Positions 6,645-11,211 of a DNA stretch of 11,211 nucleotides are shown here, piece after piece (position 1 is the first letter of the stretch; every line of letters starts with the position of its first letter). Source of the stretch: Chitinophaga pinensis (lineage in GTDB: Bacteria > Bacteroidota > Bacteroidia > Chitinophagales > Chitinophagaceae); contig CALQKL020000054.1 of assembly GCA_943331145.2 (NCBI GenBank), forward strand, positions 1-11,211. The letters are read 5' to 3'. Both the position numbers and the translations under genes were made by a program. The notes below the pieces were generated by a model, which was not told where the DNA came from, ran no database searches, and was given only the letters and a program-made list of their open reading frames with translations.

Positions 6645-7610
6645 TTAAGCTTCTCTATCTAATAAAAATCGAGCTAATTTTTCTAATTCCGTTTTTCTAT
6701 TGCTTAATACATTTATGGCCTCAAGCGAGGTCATTGCTTTTTTAAAATACTGCTCTTTTAATTCATTTGCCCAATCTGCTACTTTACAATCAGAAAATAT
6801 TTTTAACACCTTGGTTACTTTTTCAGCTGAATTCTCATTCATCAATGCATGCAATTCATTTTTCTGTTCATCGTTTGCCACATCTAAAGTATGTATCAAC
6901 AAGAATGTTTTTTTATTGGCTAAAATATCGCCACCTACTTGCTTCCCAAATTTCTTCGGATCGCCAAATGCATCTAAATAATCATCTTGTATTTGAAATG
7001 CTATTCCAAGATTTTTACCAAATTCATATAAATGATGTTGATTTCCGGTGCCTGCTCCTCCTATAATTGAGCCCAATTGCAAACTTGCAGCCAATAGTAC
7101 AGAAGTTTTAAGCGTTATCATATTTAGATAGGATTCGAAATCTACATTTTCTTTTTGCTCAAAATCCATATCCAATTGCTGACCTTCACAAACTTCTTTC
7201 GCTGTTCGGTTGAACAAACTCATTACTTCATGTAATTTATCTGAACTGATTTTATTGATGTGTTCATATGCCACTACCAACATTACATCACCAGCGAGCA
7301 ATGCGGTTGAATCGCCATATTTTGAATGAACGGTGTCCATTCCTCTTCGCAATGGAGCCTTATCCATGATGTCATCGTGTATCAAACTGAAGTTGTGAAA
7401 CAATTCAATGGCAGATGCAATATGAAACGCATCTTGATGTAAATCTGAAAACAATTCATTTGCCATCAATACCGCAACAGGTCTTACCCTTTTGCCACCC
7501 AATTGTAAAATATATTGAGCCGCATCATATAAATTTTCGGGTGTTTCGGGAAATTGTCTTTTATTAAAATGCTGTTCAAACTTTAAGGATAAATCAACAA
7601 AAGAATGCAT
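6645..7610 (-). CDS. Short-chain trans-polyprenyl diphosphate synthase (FPP/GGPP synthase-like)
   Basis: This 321-residue cytoplasmic enzyme condenses isopentenyl diphosphate with an allylic diphosphate to lengthen isoprenoid chains. All class motifs are present: GGKRVRP (38-44), the first Asp-rich motif DDIMD (79-83) followed by RRG (88-90), GDVML (108-112), QIQDDYLDAFGD with the second Asp motif (209-213), and KQVGGDILANKKT (223-235). The first motif lacks the two-residue insertion of many bacterial FPP synthases, and Phe74 lies five residues before it, as in archaeal-type GGPP synthases where an aromatic residue there limits chain length. A C15-C20 product is therefore likely, but C15 and C20 cannot be separated by eye. 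The product could feed menaquinone, undecaprenyl or carotenoid synthesis. The gene lies 81 bp after RNase R and 39 bp before the permease. Confidence 0.95.
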   Translation of the reverse strand: MHSFVDLSLKFEQHFNKRQFPETPENLYDAAQYILQLGGKRVRPVAVLMANELFSDLHQDAFHIASAIELFHNFSLIHDDIMDKAPLRRGMDTVHSKYGDSTALLAGDVMLVVAYEHINKISSDKLHEVMSLFNRTAKEVCEGQQLDMDFEQKENVDFESYLNMITLKTSVLLAASLQLGSIIGGAGTGNQHHLYEFGKNLGIAFQIQDDYLDAFGDPKKFGKQVGGDILANKKTFLLIHTLDVANDEQKNELHALMNENSAEKVTKVLKIFSDCKVADWANELKEQYFKKAMTSLEAINVLSNRKTELEKLARFLLDREA

Positions 7611-7691
7611 TAGTAAATCTTGGTTTTTATTTTTTAAAAAATGAAATTGGCAAATTATTTTTTTAACATAAACTCATTAAATGAATGCATG

Positions 7692-9680
7692 TTATTTTCT
7701 TTTTGACTTCGCTTTTTTCACGGATAAATTTTCTTCCATAACCCATTCGTAATCCAATTGACGTTTGGTTAAATTTGCAGAAACCACACGAATTTTAATT
7801 TTATCGCCCATTCTAAATTTCTTCTTGGTATTTAATCCGATAAGCGCATAGTCTGTTTCATCATGTTGAAAATCGTCGAACTCACTCAAATCTTTGATGC
7901 TGATTAATCCTTCGCATTTATGCTCAACCGTTTCTACCCAAAATCCAAACCCAGACACACCGCTAATAACACCATCAAATTCTTCACCAATGTATTGTTT
8001 CATAAACTCCACTTGCTTGTATTTATTTCCAGCGCGTTCGCATTCCATCGCCGCACGTTCTCTGTCGCTGCAATGTTTACACCATTCTTCTAATTTATTT
8101 TCAACTTTAATGTTTTTCTCCAAGCAAGACAATAAAATGCGATGAACCAATACATCCGGATATCTACGAATAGGCGAAGTGAAATGACAATAATGTTCAA
8201 AACCTAATCCATAGTGACCGATATTTTCGGAAGTATAAACGGCTTTTGCCATGGTGCGAATACCCAATTGTTCCAATACATGCTGCTCAGGCTTACCTTG
8301 AATTTCTTGTAATAAATTATTAAAAGATGTAGCCACTTGTTTTTCATCATGCATATCAAATGCATAACCAAACTTTTTTGCAAACGCTACAAATGGTTTA
8401 AGTTTTTCATCACTTGGGGTATCATGCACTCGATATGGAAAAGGAATGGCTTCTTTATTAATTTTAATTTTATTCACATATTCCGCAACCGCTTTATTGG
8501 CAAGCAACATAAACTCTTCAATCAGTTTATGCGAATCTTTACTTTCTTTAACTACAATTCCAATTGGCTTTCCATTTTCATCCAATTGAAATTTCACTTC
8601 TGTAGATGAAAAGTTTATCGCGCCTTGTTCAAATCTTTTTGCACGAAATTGCTTAGCCAAATTATTTAAAAGTAAAATTGCTTTAAAGTTTATCCCTTCT
8701 TGCGTTTCAATAATTTGTTGTACATCTTCGTAAGCATATCTATGATTGCTGTGAATAACAGTTCTGCCAATCCATTGGTGTTTGATTTCGGCTCTGTTGG
8801 TGATTTGAAAAACAACAGAAAACGTGTATTTATCCTCGTTAGGTCTTAATGAACAAAGCTCATTAGAAATTCTTTCTGGCAACATTGGATTTACTCTATC
8901 CGGTAAATAAACACTGGTTGCTCTTTCATAAGCTGATTTATCAAGTAAACTTCCTGGCTTTACAAAATGACTCACATCCGCGATGTGTACACCAATTTCA
9001 TAATTTCCATTATCTAAGTTTCGAATTGAAATGGCATCATCAAAATCTTTTGCATCAACAGGATCAATGGTGAAAGTTAAAATGTCTCTGAAATCTTTTC
9101 TTTTTGAAAGCTCCTCTCTAGTAATTTTTTCTGTGAAACTTTCTGATTCTTTTAAAACAGCTTCATCGAAACCCATCGTAAAACCGCCTCCAATTAAAAT
9201 CTCTTTCATGGCTAAATCCGATTCATTAGTTGAATCAATCACGGATTCAATTACACCTTGAGGTTTACGATCATTTTTATCCCAGCGAACCAAACGCGCC
9301 ATAACGCGATCTCCATCAACTGCACCTTTCAACTCATCCATCGGAATAAAAAAATCGGGAATAGGTTTTTCGCCTGATGGGCAAAAGAATGCAGTTGTTT
9401 TGGTGATTTGAATATAACCTAAAAACACAACTTGTTTTCTTTCAACAACATCAATGATTTTTCCTTCAACACGTTTTGTCCCTAAACCACCAGTAGCAAT
9501 TTGAACACGAACTGTATCGCCGTGAAATGCTTTACCAAAATCATTTGGACGCACAATAATATCCTTTTCTTGATTTTCTACAATTACAAATCCCATTCCA
9601 CTTCTACTGATATCCAATTTACCTTTTAGAATTTTGGTTTGAGATGATTTCTTCGTCTTAGTTACTTTCTTTTTGTCCAT
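7692..9680 (-). CDS. rnr: Ribonuclease R (RNB-family 3'-5' exoribonuclease)
   Basis: This cytoplasmic exonuclease degrades structured RNA from the 3' end in mRNA and rRNA turnover. At 662 residues it is shorter than E. coli RNase R (813). A Lys-rich start (1-19) leads straight into an OB cold-shock domain (about 20-80, RSGMGFVIVENQEKDI), then a second one (about 85-150), so the N-terminal winged-helix region of the E. coli protein is absent. The RNB domain begins near 195 with TIDPVDAKDFDDAIS; Asp206, Asp212, Asp214 and Asp215 match the metal-binding Asp spacing of RNase II. HIADVSHFV (232-240) and HFTSPIRRYPDVLVHR (499-514) complete the active site. The C-terminal S1 domain (about 565-648, GVSGFGFWVETVEHKCEGLI) is followed by a basic tail. 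ATG at 9680 is clear. It is the probable first gene of the four-gene minus-strand cluster. Confidence 0.97.
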   Translation of the reverse strand: MDKKKVTKTKKSSQTKILKGKLDISRSGMGFVIVENQEKDIIVRPNDFGKAFHGDTVRVQIATGGLGTKRVEGKIIDVVERKQVVFLGYIQITKTTAFFCPSGEKPIPDFFIPMDELKGAVDGDRVMARLVRWDKNDRKPQGVIESVIDSTNESDLAMKEILIGGGFTMGFDEAVLKESESFTEKITREELSKRKDFRDILTFTIDPVDAKDFDDAISIRNLDNGNYEIGVHIADVSHFVKPGSLLDKSAYERATSVYLPDRVNPMLPERISNELCSLRPNEDKYTFSVVFQITNRAEIKHQWIGRTVIHSNHRYAYEDVQQIIETQEGINFKAILLLNNLAKQFRAKRFEQGAINFSSTEVKFQLDENGKPIGIVVKESKDSHKLIEEFMLLANKAVAEYVNKIKINKEAIPFPYRVHDTPSDEKLKPFVAFAKKFGYAFDMHDEKQVATSFNNLLQEIQGKPEQHVLEQLGIRTMAKAVYTSENIGHYGLGFEHYCHFTSPIRRYPDVLVHRILLSCLEKNIKVENKLEEWCKHCSDRERAAMECERAGNKYKQVEFMKQYIGEEFDGVISGVSGFGFWVETVEHKCEGLISIKDLSEFDDFQHDETDYALIGLNTKKKFRMGDKIKIRVVSANLTKRQLDYEWVMEENLSVKKAKSKRK

Positions 9681-9723
9681 GTGTTAGTGATGAAAACTAA
9701 ATATTTTTTGTATAAATTAAAAA

Positions 9724-9774
9724 GTCAAAAGTCAAAAAAATCGAAATCAAATTATTCACTTTTTGAATTTTGAA
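9724..9774. repeat. Imperfect inverted repeat of GTCAAAA / TTTTGAA motifs
   Basis: GTCAAAAGTCAAAAA (9724-9738) pairs with TTTTTGAATTTTGAA (9760-9774) at 13 of 15 positions over a 21-nt spacer. Another TTTTGAA follows at 9782. Low complexity makes chance pairing fairly likely, and a role is uncertain. Confidence 0.4.
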
Positions 9775-9778
9775 TTTT

Positions 9779-9786
9779 TACTTTTG
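9779..9786 (+). promoter_or_regulatory. Possible Bacteroidota -7 promoter element
   Basis: TACTTTTG matches the TAnnTTTG consensus exactly. Initiation would fall near 9791-9793, at the left arm of the inverted repeat, giving a leader of about 180 nt before the gene at 9972. The nearest TTTG upstream (9762-9765) is only 13 nt away, too close for a standard -33 box. A second, weaker candidate is TAAGTTTT at 9937-9944 with TTTG at 9910-9913, spaced 23 nt. Confidence 0.3.
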
Positions 9787-9791
9787 AATTA

Positions 9792-9846
9792 AAATAGACA
9801 TATTTAACACTTATATTAGTGATTAGTATTACCCTTATGTCTATTT
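9792..9846. repeat. 11-bp perfect inverted repeat with internal hairpin
   Basis: AAATAGACATA (9792-9802) and TATGTCTATTT (9836-9846) are exact reverse complements separated by 33 nt. The spacer contains a smaller CACT-TATATT-AGTG hairpin. It could be a leader RNA structure, an operator, or the ends of a small inserted element. No T tract follows, so a terminator is unlikely. Confidence 0.6.
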
Positions 9847-9971
9847 CCTCTGCAATGTACGTAATCTAGTGTTTTTTTACCCATGATTCGTAATGAATGA
9901 CATGAAATATTTGCATAACTGACAAATAAGCTGTTTTAAGTTTTAATCGCGATATACATTTAACCCAAAAA

Positions 9972-10271
9972 ATGAACACATATGAAACGGTTATAGAAGC
10001 ATTGGAAGGGTTAAAAAATGAAGGCTATATCTTGGATTTAAATATTGTTTTTGACAGAAATTTGAGCAAAACTGATTGGCTCGACCCAATAGATTTTGAA
10101 ATTATAGAAACCTGTCGATTTGAAGGAGATAGTAATCCTTCAGATGAAGATGTTGTATATGCATTATGTTCAAAAGATGGGAAACATAAAGGTGTATTTA
10201 CAGGCGCATTTGGAAGTTATGCCAACATAGAATCTTTTGAAAATATTCACTATTTGGCATTTCATCATTAA
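9972..10271 (+). CDS. Small conserved hypothetical protein (99 aa)
   Basis: This is a small acidic, soluble protein of unknown function with no signal peptide or membrane segment. The N-terminus (TYETVIEALEGLKNEGY, 3-19) looks helical. The middle, DFEIIETCRFEGDSNPSDED (41-60), and the end, VYALCSKDGKHKGVFTGAFG (62-81), resemble a family of roughly 100-residue proteins common in Bacteroidota. From memory, database entries of that family are often labelled phosphoribosylpyrophosphate synthetase. The label is not credible here: 99 residues is far too short, and no PRPP-binding loop is present. ATG at 9972 follows an A-rich stretch without a Shine-Dalgarno sequence. It ends 9 bp before the glycosylasparaginase start, so the two may share a transcript. 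Coding is supported by the conserved pattern; the function is unknown. Confidence 0.75.
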   Translation: MNTYETVIEALEGLKNEGYILDLNIVFDRNLSKTDWLDPIDFEIIETCRFEGDSNPSDEDVVYALCSKDGKHKGVFTGAFGSYANIESFENIHYLAFHH

Positions 10272-10280
10272 TTTGCGTGA

Positions 10281-11211
10281 ATGAATAGAAAAAACTTCCT
10301 AAAAATGGGATCATTGGGTTTAGCATCCATTAATCTCCCTAAATTTTCTTCTCCAGTAAAAAAGCCAATTGTTATTTCCACTTGGGATAGCGGAATGCCT
10401 GTAAATGCCGAAGCTTGGAAGATATTATCCAATCAAGGTAAATCGATTGATGCGGTTGAAGCTGGGGCAATTTATATTGAAAACGACATCAATTGCTGTG
10501 TGGGTTTAGGTGGTTATCCCGATAGAGATGGTATTGTAACCTTAGATGCTTGCATTATGGATGAAAAAGCAAACTGTGGTGCTGTGGCAGGTTTGGAACA
10601 AATAAAGCATCCTATTTCTGTCGCTCGAAAAGTGATGGAAACTACGCCACATGTTATATTGGTAGGCGCTGGTGCACAACAATTCGCCTTAGAAAACGGT
10701 TTTAAATTAGAAGAAAAAAAACTATCTGATGATGCTACAAAAGCATACAATAAATGGTTATTACAAAGCAAATATCAGCCAGAAATAAACATTGAAAATA
10801 AAAAACAAAATGGCCCATTTGCACCTAATTTTTTTGAAGATGGCACCGCCAATCACGATACGATGGGATTGTTAGCGATGGATGTCAACAGCGATTTATC
10901 TGGCGCAGTTACTACTTCTGGGATGGCTTATAAAATTCATGGTCGCGTTGGCGATTCTCCCATTATAGGTGCAGGTTTATTTGTAGATAACGAAATTGGC
11001 GCAGCTACAAGCAGTGGTGTTGGCGAAGAAGTCATTCGTATTTGTGGAACGCATCTAGTAGTTGAATTTATGCGCAATGGTTATTCTCCTGAAATGGCTT
11101 GTAAAAAAGCATGCGAGCGTATTGTAAATAGAGACCGAAAAAAAGCAGCTACTTTACAAGTTGGATTTTTAGCATTAAATAAAAAAGGCGAATACGGTGC
11201 TTATGCCATTC
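10281..11211 (+). CDS. Glycosylasparaginase precursor (N4-(beta-N-acetylglucosaminyl)-L-asparaginase), 3' end cut by window
   Basis: This Ntn-hydrolase cleaves the GlcNAc-Asn bond of N-linked glycopeptides. The frame is open from ATG 10281 to the window end (310 codons), lacking perhaps the last 20-25. The N-terminus, NRKNFLKMGSLGLASINL, resembles a Tat signal with Arg-Lys in place of Arg-Arg, suggesting export. The precursor cleaves itself at DGTANHDTMGLLAMD; the new N-terminal nucleophile is Thr194 (codon 10860-10862). Relative to Thr152 of the Elizabethkingia (Flavobacterium) enzyme, the substrate residues fall where expected: Thr212 (Thr170), Arg222 and Asp225 in HGRVGDSP (Arg180, Asp183), and Gly246 (Gly204). 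The stretch GAGLFVDNEIGAATSSGVGEE is also typical. Trp35 in VISTWDSG is the likely equivalent of Trp11. The gene follows the 99-residue gene by 9 bp. The activity call is strong; the Tat assignment is moderate. Confidence 0.95.
   Translation, partial: MNRKNFLKMGSLGLASINLPKFSSPVKKPIVISTWDSGMPVNAEAWKILSNQGKSIDAVEAGAIYIENDINCCVGLGGYPDRDGIVTLDACIMDEKANCGAVAGLEQIKHPISVARKVMETTPHVILVGAGAQQFALENGFKLEEKKLSDDATKAYNKWLLQSKYQPEINIENKKQNGPFAPNFFEDGTANHDTMGLLAMDVNSDLSGAVTTSGMAYKIHGRVGDSPIIGAGLFVDNEIGAATSSGVGEEVIRICGTHLVVEFMRNGYSPEMACKKACERIVNRDRKKAATLQVGFLALNKKGEYGAYAI

Larger units (their letters stand above)
9681..9971. other. Divergent spacer, gene-free
   Basis: These 291 bp separate RNase R from the small plus-strand gene. 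They hold AAAAGTC and TTTTGAA repeats (9720-9790), a -7-like box (9779-9786), an 11-bp-arm inverted repeat (9792-9846) and then about 125 bp of unremarkable AT-rich sequence. No tRNA or other RNA gene was recognised. Confidence 0.6.

Noticed and set aside
9031..9261. Plus-strand 76-codon frame and similar short frames opposite RNase R
   Set aside because: They are shadows of a strongly conserved RNB-family coding region with no motif of their own.
3832..9680. The minus-strand cluster as a defence island or novel system
   Set aside because: All four genes belong to ordinary core or metabolic families; nuclease-like members alone do not make a defence system, and no mobility genes are present.
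10514..10771. Minus-strand 85-codon frame
   Set aside because: It is antisense to the glycosylasparaginase frame, which is clearly the coding strand.

Overview
The window looks like a chromosomal stretch of a Bacteroidota bacterium, most likely from the Chitinophagia/Sphingobacteriia side. This is inferred from the AT-rich sequence, the absence of obvious Shine-Dalgarno sites, a dipeptidyl-peptidase 11 (S46) gene, a DUF2027-Smr protein, a Flavobacterium-type glycosylasparaginase, and spacers full of short tandem repeats. The genus cannot be told from the sequence.

Layout. (1) 1-1853, plus strand: the 3' five-sixths of an S46 dipeptidyl peptidase of the DPP11 (Asp/Glu-specific) type. (2) 1854-2327: a 474-bp gene-free spacer made of a 9-bp-period tandem repeat, a perfect 9-bp-arm palindrome bracketed by 17-bp direct repeats, a heptamer array, and two identical 48-bp repeats exactly 100 bp apart. 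(3) 2328-2700, minus strand: rnpB, the class A RNase P RNA, with a perfect 10-bp P1 helix closing its two ends. (4) 2863-3825, plus strand: a YitT-family membrane protein, converging with 6 bp between stop codons on (5) a four-gene minus-strand run. In transcription order this run is RNase R (9680-7692), a short-chain trans-polyprenyl diphosphate synthase (7610-6645), an APC-superfamily amino acid permease (6605-4905) and a DUF2027-Smr protein (4848-3832). The gaps are 81, 39 and 56 bp, so one operon is plausible. (6) 9681-9971: a divergent spacer with repeats and an 11-bp-arm inverted repeat. (7) Plus strand: a 99-residue conserved hypothetical protein (9972-10271). Nine bp after it starts a glycosylasparaginase precursor (from 10281) that runs off the right edge.

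Functionally the window mixes housekeeping (RNase P RNA, RNase R, isoprenoid chain synthesis) with protein and glycoprotein catabolism (DPP11, glycosylasparaginase, amino acid permease). The catabolic genes suit an organism that feeds on peptides, but they are not one operon.

I see no clear undescribed multi-gene system such as defence, secretion, biosynthesis or phage. The least explained material is the repeat patchwork at 1860-2315, the hairpin-bearing spacer at 9779-9846 and the small protein at 9972-10271. The glycosylasparaginase frame has no stop codon inside the window, so a caller that requires closed frames would miss it.
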